64,000 bases of DNA from NCBI RefSeq assembly GCF_003386285.1, contig NZ_QPNC01000035.1:1-64000 (forward strand), in the 5' to 3' direction. Source of the DNA: Nocardiopsis sp. FIRDI 009 (GTDB taxonomy: Bacteria > Actinomycetota > Actinomycetes > Streptosporangiales > Streptosporangiaceae). The notes beneath the pieces are model-generated. The model saw only the letters and a list, made by a program, of their open reading frames with translations, made no database searches and was not told where the DNA came from. Both the position numbers and the translations under genes were made by a program. Shown one piece after another: positions 44,910-54,362 of the stretch. Every line of letters starts with the position of its first letter. Within the stretch, counting starts at the first letter, position 1.

Positions 44910-46598
44910 TTGAACCCCAACGAATCGAGTGCAGGCACGGCGGCCGGGAACGAGGAGCCCGAGTACCGTCCAGCCGAGCCCGCCGACCAGCCCGAGGCGT
45001 CCGGCCCGGCCGGGGAGCACTCCTCCCGGGACGACGACGCCCAGCAGACCGCACCCGCCGACCGGGGGGCGGGGAGCGACGTCCCCGGCGCGGTGTCCGA
45101 CACCGCGCCGGACGCCGTGTCCGGTCAGGAGACCGGGCCTCGGTTCGTCCCCACCGGTCCCGCACACGACTGGGCCGGCCCCGAGACGTCCGGTCAGGCG
45201 GCCTACACCTACCCGGCGCCTCAGCCGCACGGCGCCGAAGGCGCCTGGTCCACCGGCCCGAGCGGGGGCCCGGCCGGTGGCCACCCGGGCGCGTACGCCC
45301 ACCACCCGGGCGGGCCGGTGCCGCCGCACGGCGGTCAGGGGGGACCGGGCGGTGACGGCGCGGCGTTCTCCGGCGGCCACCCCGGTTTCGGCGGACCGGG
45401 GGGAACCCAGGGGCCGGGAGGACCCGGTGGGCCCGGCGGCCCCGGGCAGCCGCCGTTCGGCCACCAGGGGCCTCCTCCGGGTCAGGTACCGCAGCCCGAC
45501 AGGCCCCGCGGAGGACGCGTCGTCACCGTCGCGGCGATCACCGCCCTGATCACCAGCCTCATCGTGGGTCCGATCGCCGCGGCGGGCACCGCCTACCTGC
45601 TGCCGGGCGGAATGTCGTCCCCGATCAGCTCGCTCAGCGGCGAGCAGGGGTCGACGCCCACCGAGGGCGAGGTCAGCGAGGTCGCCGAGGCCGTGCTGCC
45701 GAGCGTGGTGTCCATCGAGACCGTCAACGGCAGCGGCAGTGGGGTGATCATCTCCTCCGACGGCCAGATCCTCACCAACGCGCACGTGGTGGAGTCCGCC
45801 CGGGAGGGGGCACTCCAGGTGACGTTCAACGACGGCACCTCCGCCCGCGCCGAGATCCTGGGGGTGGACACGGTGTCCGACATCGCGGTGATCCAGGCCG
45901 AGGGCCGCACCGGCCTCGAACCGGCGGTGCTCGGCGACTCCGACCAGGTCGGGGTGGGGGCCGACGTGATCGCGATCGGTTCGCCGCTGGGCCTGTCCGG
46001 CACGGTGACGGCGGGTGTGGTCAGCGCGCTGAACCGGCCGGTGAACACGGGCGTGACCGAGGGCGAGTCCGGACCCACCTCCACGGTGATCAACGCCATC
46101 CAGACGGACGCCGCGATCAACCCGGGCAACTCCGGGGGGCCGCTGGTGAACATGAACGGCGAGGTCATCGGGATCAACACCGCGATCGCCGCGATCTCGC
46201 AGGACAGCGGATCGGTGGGCCTGGGGTTCGCGATCCCGGTCAACCAGGTCCGGCCCATCGCCGAGCAGCTGATCGAGGAGGGCTCCGCCAGCTACGCCGC
46301 GATCGGGGCGACCATCACCCGCAGCGCGGTGGGCGGAGCGGAGATCGTGGGGGTCAACGAGGGCAGCGCCGCCGAGGAGGCGGGACTGTCCGCAGGCGAC
46401 GTGGTGGTGTCCGTCGACGGGGAGACGGTCTCCTCGCCCGACCAGCTCATCGCGCTGATCCGTTCGCACCGGCCGGGTGACGAGGTGACCTTCGGGGTCC
46501 TGGAGGGCGGCACCGGCAGCCCGCAGGAGGTGAAGGTGACGCTCGGGGAGCAGACCTCCTCCTCGGTCAGGTCGGGCACGGACGGTGTCAACGACTGA
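44910..46598 (+). CDS. HtrA/DegP-like S1C serine protease with PDZ domain
   Basis: A 562-residue membrane-tethered protease. Residues 1-200 are disordered, rich in Pro, Gly, Glu and His. A transmembrane helix lies near 205-230. The trypsin-like domain carries the triad His292 (LTNAHVVES), Asp324 (VSDIAVIQ) and Ser408 (INPGNSGGPLV), and a PDZ domain occupies about 465-550. It would degrade or refold damaged exported proteins. In mycobacteria the related PepD is controlled by MprAB; an MprAB-like system is encoded 2-4 kb downstream here. Start TTG 44910 with GGAGG five bases before it; the divergent regulator gene begins 168 bases away. Confidence 0.92.
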   Translation: MNPNESSAGTAAGNEEPEYRPAEPADQPEASGPAGEHSSRDDDAQQTAPADRGAGSDVPGAVSDTAPDAVSGQETGPRFVPTGPAHDWAGPETSGQAAYTYPAPQPHGAEGAWSTGPSGGPAGGHPGAYAHHPGGPVPPHGGQGGPGGDGAAFSGGHPGFGGPGGTQGPGGPGGPGGPGQPPFGHQGPPPGQVPQPDRPRGGRVVTVAAITALITSLIVGPIAAAGTAYLLPGGMSSPISSLSGEQGSTPTEGEVSEVAEAVLPSVVSIETVNGSGSGVIISSDGQILTNAHVVESAREGALQVTFNDGTSARAEILGVDTVSDIAVIQAEGRTGLEPAVLGDSDQVGVGADVIAIGSPLGLSGTVTAGVVSALNRPVNTGVTEGESGPTSTVINAIQTDAAINPGNSGGPLVNMNGEVIGINTAIAAISQDSGSVGLGFAIPVNQVRPIAEQLIEEGSASYAAIGATITRSAVGGAEIVGVNEGSAAEEAGLSAGDVVVSVDGETVSSPDQLIALIRSHRPGDEVTFGVLEGGTGSPQEVKVTLGEQTSSSVRSGTDGVND

Positions 46599-46625
46599 AC
46601 CAGGCGACCACGGTCGTCCCTTCCC

Positions 46626-46663
46626 AGGGGCGGCCCCGGGTACGGGGACCCGGGGCCGCCCCT
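46626..46663 (+). terminator. Perfect 16-bp terminator after htrA-like gene
   Basis: Bases 46626-46641 pair perfectly with 46648-46663 around a six-base loop (ACGGGG), starting 28 bases after the protease stop codon. There is no T tract. Confidence 0.75.
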
Positions 46664-46869
46664 CACCGTGCCGGGGTGGTGGCGGACCCACCCCGGCACG
46701 GGTCCGGGTGCCACCGGGTGCGAGCACCGCCGCCCCACCCCCGGATCCGGGTGCGCGCACTCTCGTAGCGACCGCGGAACCCCCACCCGCCGCCCACTGT
46801 CCCGGACACCTGGTGGCTGCGGCCCTGGACCCTGCCGCTCGCCCTGGCCACCCTCGTGTTCCCGGCCCT

Positions 46870-46968
46870 CTCGGTCCCGCACCACCTCGGAAGGGACCCC
46901 CGAGCTGCTACTGCCGATGATCGTGGGCCTGCTCGGTCCCGCGCCGTCTGGGAAGGGACCCCGAGCTG
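46870..46968. repeat. Imperfect direct repeat, two ~38-base copies
   Basis: CTCGGTCCCGC followed about 10 bases later by GGAAGGGACCCC and GAGCTG occurs at 46870-46907 and at 46932-46968, a 62-base period. The copies differ at a few positions. They lie between genes, and function is unknown. Confidence 0.6.
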
Positions 46969-47240
46969 TCCGGGGTCCCCGCCCGCGAGGGCGTCGCCCG
47001 GCACTGTCCGATGCTGTGGACCCACGTCATCGACAACACGGTTCCGATGCTCCCAGTCGTCGTCCAGGTGTGGCCGTGGGGCCGTCGCGCGGCGGCCTCC
47101 CGGCCGTCCGCGGCGTCAGGTGCTACCTGACCGGTCGCCCCGCCGTCACCGGAAGGTCGGTGGCGGTCAACTCACGTGATCCACACTCGTGCCTGTCCGG
47201 CGCGCCCCCAACGCCGCCCCGCCCGCAGGAGAGCACCCCC

Positions 47241-48587
47241 ATGCCGACGTCCTTCGTCTCCCCCGCCCCCTCCACCCCGCGGATCCCGACGCGGGTGGTG
47301 ACCGGCCCGCGCCCCTCCGGCACACGGGGTCGCGGGGTCCGGCTCCTCATCGGAACCGACACCTACCCGCCCGACGTCAACGGCGCGGCCTACTTCACCG
47401 CCCGGCTGGCCCGGGGGCTGGCCGAGCGCGGTGTGTCCGTGCACGTCGTATGCCCTTCACCCGAGGGGCGGCCGTACGTGGTCGAGCGTGACGGAGTGGT
47501 GGAGCACCGGCTGCGGTCGATGCCCTCGTTCGCCCACGAGAGCGTCCGCCTGACCATCCCGGCGGGAACGCGCGGCCACCTCGACCGCCTGTTCTCCCGC
47601 CTGCGTCCGGACGTGGTGCACGTCCAGAACCACTTCATCGTCGGCCGGACGCTCACCCGCGCGGCGCGCGACCACGGCGTGCCGGTCGTGGCCACCAACC
47701 ACTTCATGCCGGAGAACCTCTTCGACTACCTGCGGGTGCCCGAGTCCCTGCGGCCGCACGCGGCCCGGCTCGCCTGGTGGGACCTGCGCTCGGTCCTGTC
47801 CGGCGCCGAACACGTGACGACGCCGACCCCGGCCGCGGCGCGGCTGCTGCGCGACCAGGGGTTCACCCGGACGGTCGAACCGGTCTCCTGCGGGATCGAC
47901 CTCGTCCGTTTCAGCCCCCCGCTCGGAGGCGCCTCCGAGCGTCGACGGCGGCGTGCCCGCCTGGGCCTGCCGGACCGCCGGACGATGCTCTTCGTCGGGC
48001 GGCTGGACGGGGAGAAGCGCGTCGAGGAGCTGATCCGCGCCGTGGCGCGCACCCCGAACGTCCAGTTGGCCCTGGTCGGCAAGGGCGGCTGCCGAGGGAG
48101 GTTGGAGGCGGTGGCGGCGGCGGAGGGTGTCGCGGACCGGGTGGTCTTCCTGGGGTTCGTGGCCCACGCCGACCTGCCGGACGTCTACCGCTGCGCCGAC
48201 GTGTTCACCATCGCGAGCATCGCCGAGCTCCAGAGCATCGCCACGCTGGAGGCGATGGCGAGCGGTCTGCCCGTGGTGGCGGCGGACGCGATGGCCCTGC
48301 CGCACCTGGTCGAGGTCGGGCGCAACGGGTACCTGTTCCCGCCCGGTGACCACGAGACGCTGGCGCTGCGGGTGGCGGACGTGGTGGCCGACGAGGACCG
48401 GCGGCTGCGGATGGGCGAGCGCAGCCGGGCCCTGGCGGAGCGGCACCGGTTGGCGGACTCCCTGGAGCGGTTCGAGCGCATCTACCGCGACGCCGCGCGC
48501 GGTGCGGCGGTCGGGTCGGACAGCGCGTTCGGGTCGGCCGGCGCGGCCGGGTCAGTCGTCCTCCCGGCGCGGCGTGAACAGCGGTAG
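47241..48587 (+). CDS. GT4-family glycosyltransferase (mannosyltransferase-like)
   Basis: A 448-residue GT-B enzyme. After ~30 variable residues, the acceptor half begins LLIGTDTYPPDVNGAAYFT, typical of PimB/MgtA-like or sulfoquinovosyl-type enzymes with a glycine loop after PDVNG. The donor half has LLFVGRLDGEKRVEELI and the EX7E region ELQSIATLEAMASGLPVVA. Such enzymes often elongate phosphatidylinositol mannosides or glycolipids. The exact acceptor is not determinable. The C-terminal ~25 residues are Gly/Ala-rich. The 3' end overlaps the convergent kinase gene by 36 bases. ATG 47241 with CAGGAGAG upstream. Confidence 0.86.
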   Translation: MPTSFVSPAPSTPRIPTRVVTGPRPSGTRGRGVRLLIGTDTYPPDVNGAAYFTARLARGLAERGVSVHVVCPSPEGRPYVVERDGVVEHRLRSMPSFAHESVRLTIPAGTRGHLDRLFSRLRPDVVHVQNHFIVGRTLTRAARDHGVPVVATNHFMPENLFDYLRVPESLRPHAARLAWWDLRSVLSGAEHVTTPTPAAARLLRDQGFTRTVEPVSCGIDLVRFSPPLGGASERRRRRARLGLPDRRTMLFVGRLDGEKRVEELIRAVARTPNVQLALVGKGGCRGRLEAVAAAEGVADRVVFLGFVAHADLPDVYRCADVFTIASIAELQSIATLEAMASGLPVVAADAMALPHLVEVGRNGYLFPPGDHETLALRVADVVADEDRRLRMGERSRALAERHRLADSLERFERIYRDAARGAAVGSDSAFGSAGAAGSVVLPARREQR

Positions 48588-50036
48588 GCGGAACCCGACG
48601 ACCGCGCCGCCGCCCTCCCGGTTACGCGCGAACACGTCGCCGCCGTGCGCGCGGGCGATGTCGCGCACCATCGCCAGCCCGAGGCCGGAGCCGGGCAGGC
48701 CGCGGGCCTCGGTGGCGCGGTAGAACCGCTCGAAGACGCGGTCGAGCTGCTCGGGGTCGATGCCGGGGCCGCGGTCGAGAACCTCCACGACGCCGTCGTG
48801 CACACGGACCTCGATGGGCGCGGTGCCCTCGGGGTCGAACTTGGCGGCGTTCTCCACCGGGTTGGCGATCGCGCGTTCCAGGGCGCCGGGACGGCCCCAC
48901 ACGACGCTGTCGTCGGCGTGCACGGTGATGTCGCGGCCGGTGCGCCGCCGGGTCCGGACGGCGACGCGTTCGGCGACGTCGCCCAGGACGACGGCGCTTC
49001 GGGGTTCGTCCTCGTGCTCGCCGGTGGCCAGGCCGACGAGTTCGTTGACGAGCGAGGTGAGTTCGCGCGTCTCGCCCCGGAGGTCGTCGATGAGTCGTTC
49101 ACGCGCCTCGGGGGTGAGCCGGTCCACCCTGCCCAGCACCTGCACGTTGGTGTAGAGGCTGGTCAGCGGCGTGCGCAGTTCGTGGGCGGCGTCCTGGACG
49201 AGACGGCGCTGATCCTCCTTGGAGCGGGCCAGGCGCCCGAGCATGGCGTCGAACGCGCTGCTGAGGCGGCCCACCTCGTCACGGCCGGCCTCACCGTCGC
49301 CCCCGCCGTCGCTGACCGGGTCGAGACGCCCGGTGGAGCTGACGTACTCGGCGGCGTCGGTGAGACGGACGAGGCGCTGGGTGGTCCGGTGTCCGACGAG
49401 CCAGCCCGCCCCCGCGGCGGCCAGCGCGACCAGCAGCCCCACCCACAGGATCTGGGTGGCGAGCCGGTCGATCATCGCCTCCACCGGCGACAGGGGTTGC
49501 AGGAGCTGGATGGCTCCGCGCTGCCCGCCGACGGAGACCGTGGCCAGGCGGAAGTCGCGCCCCTCGGCGTTCACCTGGCGGACCTCGGTGACCCCCGGCT
49601 GCGTGTCCCGGGCGACCTCCAGGTCCCGTTCGTCGGAGGGGAGGATGACGGCCCGGTCGGGGTTGGCCGCGGTGATCGACAGGTTGCCGGCCGGGCCGAG
49701 GTACTGCGCCTGGTACCTGCCGCTGGACATGATGACGAGGGCGGCGCCGACCGTCTCCCCCTCCCCGGAGGCGTGCCGGGCGACCAGCTGCTCGGACAGC
49801 GCGTCGACGGCGCGGTCGAACTCCTCCCGGGCGTCGGTCCGGATCAGCGAGGCGGCGGTGGTGTAGGCGAGGGTGCCCACGAGGGCGATCGTCACCGCCG
49901 CCACCAGGGCGAACAGGACGGCGAAGCGGGTGCCCAGCCGCCAGTCGCGCGGCTGGGCCAGCAGAGCGCGCCACCGGGGGCGGTCCGCGCCCCGCCGGGG
50001 GTCCTGCGGCACTGGGTTCGGCGGCGGGGCGGTCAT
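48552..50036 (-). CDS. Sensor histidine kinase, MprB-like
   Basis: A two-helix membrane kinase of 494 residues. The first transmembrane helix is about 38-60, an extracytoplasmic sensor about 60-190, and the second helix about 192-215. A HAMP domain follows (RLVRLTDAAEYVSSTG), then HisKA (QDAAHELRTPLTSLYTNV) and HATPase with NPVENAAKF (Pro-Val where Leu-Leu is usual), DRGPGIDPE and GSGLGLAMVRD. The start overlaps the regulator's stop codon by four bases (ATGA). Similar to MprB of mycobacteria, which senses envelope stress and controls PepD/HtrA; an htrA-like gene is nearby. Confidence 0.9.
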   Translation of the reverse strand: MTAPPPNPVPQDPRRGADRPRWRALLAQPRDWRLGTRFAVLFALVAAVTIALVGTLAYTTAASLIRTDAREEFDRAVDALSEQLVARHASGEGETVGAALVIMSSGRYQAQYLGPAGNLSITAANPDRAVILPSDERDLEVARDTQPGVTEVRQVNAEGRDFRLATVSVGGQRGAIQLLQPLSPVEAMIDRLATQILWVGLLVALAAAGAGWLVGHRTTQRLVRLTDAAEYVSSTGRLDPVSDGGGDGEAGRDEVGRLSSAFDAMLGRLARSKEDQRRLVQDAAHELRTPLTSLYTNVQVLGRVDRLTPEARERLIDDLRGETRELTSLVNELVGLATGEHEDEPRSAVVLGDVAERVAVRTRRRTGRDITVHADDSVVWGRPGALERAIANPVENAAKFDPEGTAPIEVRVHDGVVEVLDRGPGIDPEQLDRVFERFYRATEARGLPGSGLGLAMVRDIARAHGGDVFARNREGGGAVVGFRLPLFTPRREDD

Positions 50037-50740
50037 GACCGGAGGGTGTACCCGACGCCGCGGACGGTCTGGATGAGCGGCGGACCGTCGCCCTCCAGCT
50101 TGCGGCGCAGGTAGCTGATGTAGACGGCGAGGTTCTTGGACTCGGGGCCGAAGTCGTAGCCCCAGATGCGGTCGTAGATCGTCGCGTGGTCCAGGACGAT
50201 CCCCTCGTTGCGGACGAGGAGTTCGAGCAGGTCGAACTCGGTCTTGGACAGGTCGATCTCGCGGTCGCCGCGCCAGACCCGCCGGGCCAGCGGGTCGAGC
50301 CGCAGTTCGCCGACCTGGAGCGGGCCCTCCGCCGCTCCCTCCTCGCCGACGGGGGCGGCCCGGCGCAGCAGGGCGCGCAACCGGGCGAGGAGTTCGTCCA
50401 GTTCGAAGGGTTTGGCGAGGTAGTCGTCGGCGCCCGCGTCGAGCCCGGCCACGCGGTCGGGGGTCTCCACCCGCGCGGTGAGCATGAGGATCGGGGTGCG
50501 GTCGTTCTCGGCGCGCAGCACCCGGGTCACGCCCAAGCCGTCGACGCCGGGCATCATGACGTCGAGGATGAGCAGGTCCACGGGCTCGGCGTGCACGGAG
50601 GCGAGCGCCTGGACGCCGTCCGCCGCCGTGCGCACCTCGTAGCCCTCCAGTTGGAGCGCGCGTTCCAGCGACTCCCTGATCGCCCGGTCGTCGTCGGCGA
50701 CCAGCACAGTGGCGGCGGCGGAGGTGGCTTCCATGCCCAC
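50033..50740 (-). CDS. OmpR-family response regulator, MprA-like
   Basis: A response regulator of about 235 residues. The receiver has VLVADDDRAIRESL, ILDVMMPGVDGLGV and YLAKPFELDEL. The C-terminal winged helix contains LSKTEFDLLELLVRNEG, the WGYDFGPESKNLAVYISYLRRKLE recognition region and VRGVGYTLR. First gene of the two-gene operon with the MprB-like kinase. The start is a GTG at 50740 or an ATG six bases later. Confidence 0.92.
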   Translation of the reverse strand: MGMEATSAAATVLVADDDRAIRESLERALQLEGYEVRTAADGVQALASVHAEPVDLLILDVMMPGVDGLGVTRVLRAENDRTPILMLTARVETPDRVAGLDAGADDYLAKPFELDELLARLRALLRRAAPVGEEGAAEGPLQVGELRLDPLARRVWRGDREIDLSKTEFDLLELLVRNEGIVLDHATIYDRIWGYDFGPESKNLAVYISYLRRKLEGDGPPLIQTVRGVGYTLRS

Positions 50741-50789
50741 ATGGTCCCGTATCCGGGTGAGAGGGTGGTAAGAGTCGGGTGAGGGCGTG

Positions 50790-51737
50790 TCAGGAGCCGG
50801 GCGTGAAGGTGCGGGTGCGGCGGAGTCCGGCGGCCCGCCCCTTGCCCGCCACGACGAGCGCCATCTTGCGGGACGCCTCGTCGAGCATCTCGTCGCCGAG
50901 CATGACGGCGCCCCGGCGGTCGACCGTCGTGGCGTGGGCGTAGGCGTCCAGGATGAGTTCGGCGTGGTCGTAGTCCTCCTGGGTAGGGGCGTAGACCTCG
51001 TTGGCGGCCTCGACCTGGAGGGGGTGCAGGACCCACTTGCCGTCGAACCCGAGCGCCGCGGTGCGGGCCGCCGAGCGCCGGAAGGCGCCCACGTCGCGGA
51101 TCTGGAGGTAGGGGCCGTCGACGGCCTGGAGCCCGTGGGCGCGCGCGGCGGTGAGGATGCGCATGAGCACGTAGTGGTAGGCGTCGCCGGTGTCGTATCC
51201 GGGCGGCTGTTCGCCCACGACCAGGCTCTTCATGTTGAGCGAGGCCATGAAGTCGGCGGGGCCGTAGACGAGGGACTCCAGGCGGGGCGAGGCGGCGGCG
51301 ATCGCGTCGACCTCCGTCAGGCCGCGTGCGTCCTCGATCTGGGCCTCGATGCCGATCCGGCCGACCTCCAGGCCGACGGCGCGTTCGATCTGGGTGAGGA
51401 GGGTGTCGAGCCAGTGCACGTCACGCGGGGAGGTGACCTTGGGCAGCACGAGGCAGTCCAGTTCGGCTCCGGCGCCCTCCACGACGGTGATGACGTCCCG
51501 GTAGGCCCACTCGGTCGACACGTCGTTGACGCGCACCGAGCGCAGCTTCCCGCCCCAGCCGCCGTCGTTGAGCGCCCGCACGACGTTCTCGCGCGCGGCC
51601 GCCTTCTCCAGCGGCGCCACCGCGTCCTCCAGGTCCAGGAAGAACGCGTCCGCGTCCAACCCCCGCGCCTTCTCCACGAACCGGGGGTTGGACCCCGGCA
51701 CCGCGAGTACCGACCGCCGCGACCTGAGTTCGCCCAT
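50790..51737 (-). CDS. CitE/HpcH-type CoA ester lyase
   Basis: A 315-residue TIM-barrel enzyme of the HpcH/HpaI aldolase family, closest in pattern to malyl-CoA/beta-methylmalyl-CoA lyases or malyl-CoA thioesterases. It has RRSVLAVPGSNPRFVEKAR, the metal-site Glu/Asp segment DAFFLDLEDAVAPLEK, RVNDVSTEWAYRD and VLPKVTSPRDVHWLD. EAQIEDARGLTEVDAIAA carries a second Glu, and GKWVLHPLQVEAANEVYAP is near the end. The direction (cleavage or hydrolysis) and the acyl group cannot be fixed. The ATG at 51737 is preceded by AGGAAC. Divergent from the molybdoenzyme gene. Confidence 0.88.
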   Translation of the reverse strand: MGELRSRRSVLAVPGSNPRFVEKARGLDADAFFLDLEDAVAPLEKAAARENVVRALNDGGWGGKLRSVRVNDVSTEWAYRDVITVVEGAGAELDCLVLPKVTSPRDVHWLDTLLTQIERAVGLEVGRIGIEAQIEDARGLTEVDAIAAASPRLESLVYGPADFMASLNMKSLVVGEQPPGYDTGDAYHYVLMRILTAARAHGLQAVDGPYLQIRDVGAFRRSAARTAALGFDGKWVLHPLQVEAANEVYAPTQEDYDHAELILDAYAHATTVDRRGAVMLGDEMLDEASRKMALVVAGKGRAAGLRRTRTFTPGS

Positions 51738-51905
51738 CGCCGTTCCTGCTCCGCTCGACCGTCCGTGCCGCCACCGGCGTCGTACCGTGTGGCGTCGCCC
51801 CGCCCGGTGCCGGGGCGCGGGGCTCATCATCGCACCGCGCGGTGCGTAGGGTGTGGTCCGGGGGGCCGACGCGCCCTGGGAGAGCACGAAGGACCGGGAG
51901 TGACC

Positions 51906-54233
51906 ATGTCCGCCACGCGGTACCCGACCAGCGCCCACTGGGGCAGCTACCAGGTCGTCGTCGACGACGGCCGTGTGGTGGGGGTGCGGCCGGACCCGGA
52001 CGACCCGGCGCCGTCCCCGGTCATGGGAAACACCCCCGAGGCGCAGCACCACACCTCGCGGGTGGCGCGCCCCGCCGTGCGCCGCTGGTGGCTCGACCAC
52101 GGCCCGGGGCCGGACCCGCGCCGGGGCGACCCGGAGGACGAGTACGTCGAGGTGGAGTGGGACACCGCCCTGGACCTGCTGGCGCGCGAGCTGGACCGGG
52201 TGCGCACCGAGCACGGCAACTCCGCGATCTACGGCGGCTCCTACGGGTGGGGCAGCGCGGGCCGCGTGCACCACGCGCAGAGCCAGCTGCACCGCTTCCT
52301 CAACACGATCGGCGGGTACACGCGCTCGCGGACGACCTACAGCCACGGGGCCGTGGAGGTGCTCATGCCCCGGCTGCTGGGCACCCCGGCGGCCAACCGG
52401 CTGCTGCACCGCGCCCCGGCGTGGACCCAGATCCGCAGACACACCGAACTGCTGGTGTCCTTCGGCGGGCTGCGGGTGTCCAACACCTGGACGTCGTCCG
52501 GCGGCCGGGCCGCCCAGACCGCCGGGCCCGCGATGCGCGAGGCCGCCGACGCGGGTGTGGAGTTCGTGTCGGTGTCGCCGCTGGCGGACGACACCGACAA
52601 GGGCGTGCGAGCCGAGTGGGTGCCGATCGCCCCGGGCGCCGACACCGCCGTGCTGCTCGCCCTCGTCCACGTGCTGTTCGACGAGGGGCTGGCCGACACC
52701 GGCTTCCTCGACCGGTACACGGTGGGCGCCGACCGGCTGCGGTCCTACGTCATGGGCGAGCGCGACGAGCACGGGCGGCCCGGCGGGACGGCGCGCACCC
52801 CCGAGTGGGCCGAGGGGATCAGCGGTGTCCCGGCCGACCGAACGCGGGATCTGGCGCGGCGGATGGCCGCGCGGCGGACGCTGGTCAACGTGGGCTGGTC
52901 GGTGCAGCGCGCCCGGTACGGCGAGCAGCCGCTGTGGGCGGGGCTGGCACTGGCGTGCTGCCTGGGGCAGGTGGGCCTGCCCGGCGGCGGGTTCGCGTCC
53001 GGATACGGGTCCATGGGCAACTACGGGGGCGGGGCGACACCGCTGGGGCTGCCGCGCATGCCGCAGGGCGACAACCCGGTGGACTCGTTCATCCCGGTGG
53101 CGCGGGTCGCGGACATGCTGCTGCACCCGGGCGAGGTCTACCACTACGACGGGGCCGAACGCCGCTACCCGCACGTGCGGCTCGTGTACTGGGCGGGCGG
53201 CAACCCCTTCCACCACCACCAGGACCTGCCCCGGCTGAGCCGGGCGTTCGGCCGGGCGGAGACCGTGGTGGTGCACGAGACGCACTGGACGGCGACGGCG
53301 CGCCACGCCGACATCGTGATCCCGGCCACGACGGTGCTGGAGCGCGACGACCTGACCGCGAGCCAGGGCGATCTGACCATCCGGGCGATGCCGCGCGCGG
53401 TGCCGCCGCACGGACAGGCGCGGGACGAGTACGACACCTACGCCGACCTGGCCGAGCGGTTGGGTGTGCGCGAGGAGTTCACCGAGGGTCGGACGAGCGG
53501 TGGGTGGCTGCGGCACATCTACGGGCGCTGGCGGTCGATGGCGGCCCGCCGGGGCTTGGAGGTGCCCGACTTCGACACTTTCTGGGCGCGCGGGCGGGTG
53601 GAGATCCCCGGCCGGGTGGAGGACGAGGCGCTGCTCGGTGAGTTCCGCGAGGACCCGGAGGGGCGGCCGCTGCGGACGCCGAGCGGCCGGATCGAGCTGT
53701 ACTCGGAGACGATCGCGTCCTTCGGGTACGAGGACTGCCCCGGGCACCCGGTGTGGCTGCCGGGTCCGGCGGTGGGCGCCGGGGACGGGGAGTGGCCGCT
53801 CGTGCTGCTCGCCAACCAGCCGAGCGGGCGGCTGCACAGCCAGCAGGACATGGGGGCCTACAGCCGGTCGCAGAAGGTCCGGGGCCGCGCGCCGCTGCGG
53901 ATGCACCCGGACGACGCCCGGGCCGCCGGGGTCGCCGACGGCGACGTGGTGCGGGTGGTCGGCGCGCGTGGTTCGTGCCTGGCCGGGCTGGTGGTGAGCG
54001 ACGCGCTCCGCCCCGGTGTGGCGCAGCTGTCGACGGGCGCCTGGTACGACCCGTCGGCGGACGGGGTGACCTGCGCGCACGGCAACCCGAACGCGCTGAC
54101 GGAGGACGTGGGGACGTCGTCGCTGGACCAGGCGTGCACGGGGCAGCTGACCCGGGTGCGCGTGGAGCCGTTCACCGGCCCGCTGCCCCCGGTGCGGGCC
54201 TTCGAGCCGCCGTGCGGGGTCACCCCGGCCTGA
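51906..54233 (+). CDS. bisC: Molybdopterin oxidoreductase, biotin sulfoxide/TMAO reductase type
   Basis: A 775-residue single-subunit molybdoenzyme of the DMSO reductase family. It lacks the N-terminal 4Fe-4S cysteine motif, as expected for BisC/TorA types. The candidate Mo-ligand Ser region is IYGGSYGWGSAGRVHHAQ. Cofactor-binding blocks follow (RNVGW-like LVNVGWSVQRARYGEQPLW, YWAGGNPFHHHQDL, HWTATARHADIVIPATTVLERDD and C-terminal HPDDARAAGVADGDVVRV). There is no twin-Arg signal peptide, so the enzyme is cytosolic, favouring biotin sulfoxide or similar S-/N-oxide reduction over respiration. No electron-transfer partner gene is adjacent. The symbol is by family resemblance only. Confidence 0.85.
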   Translation: MSATRYPTSAHWGSYQVVVDDGRVVGVRPDPDDPAPSPVMGNTPEAQHHTSRVARPAVRRWWLDHGPGPDPRRGDPEDEYVEVEWDTALDLLARELDRVRTEHGNSAIYGGSYGWGSAGRVHHAQSQLHRFLNTIGGYTRSRTTYSHGAVEVLMPRLLGTPAANRLLHRAPAWTQIRRHTELLVSFGGLRVSNTWTSSGGRAAQTAGPAMREAADAGVEFVSVSPLADDTDKGVRAEWVPIAPGADTAVLLALVHVLFDEGLADTGFLDRYTVGADRLRSYVMGERDEHGRPGGTARTPEWAEGISGVPADRTRDLARRMAARRTLVNVGWSVQRARYGEQPLWAGLALACCLGQVGLPGGGFASGYGSMGNYGGGATPLGLPRMPQGDNPVDSFIPVARVADMLLHPGEVYHYDGAERRYPHVRLVYWAGGNPFHHHQDLPRLSRAFGRAETVVVHETHWTATARHADIVIPATTVLERDDLTASQGDLTIRAMPRAVPPHGQARDEYDTYADLAERLGVREEFTEGRTSGGWLRHIYGRWRSMAARRGLEVPDFDTFWARGRVEIPGRVEDEALLGEFREDPEGRPLRTPSGRIELYSETIASFGYEDCPGHPVWLPGPAVGAGDGEWPLVLLANQPSGRLHSQQDMGAYSRSQKVRGRAPLRMHPDDARAAGVADGDVVRVVGARGSCLAGLVVSDALRPGVAQLSTGAWYDPSADGVTCAHGNPNALTEDVGTSSLDQACTGQLTRVRVEPFTGPLPPVRAFEPPCGVTPA

Positions 54234-54362
54234 CGGCCACACGTGCGCCCCTGTCCACGAGCGCGCCGCCCGTCCACAGGTACGGCGAGGGTCTGGCGCG
54301 CAGGAGGATCCACGGGGTTTCCTTGATATAGGGGGACGCTCAGGTCGCCAGTTCCGGCATGC

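Larger units (their letters stand above)
46599..47240. other. Intergenic region between htrA-like and glycosyltransferase genes
   Basis: About 640 bases without a gene. It begins with the htrA terminator, then holds a duplicated ~38-base segment (46870-46907 and 46932-46968) and otherwise featureless GC-rich DNA. A promoter for the glycosyltransferase is expected in the right half but was not identified. Confidence 0.5.

Noticed and set aside
50790..54242. One 1150-residue minus-strand protein
   Set aside because: Only the last 315 residues are a real CoA ester lyase; the rest is antisense to the molybdoenzyme and shows no coding signal.
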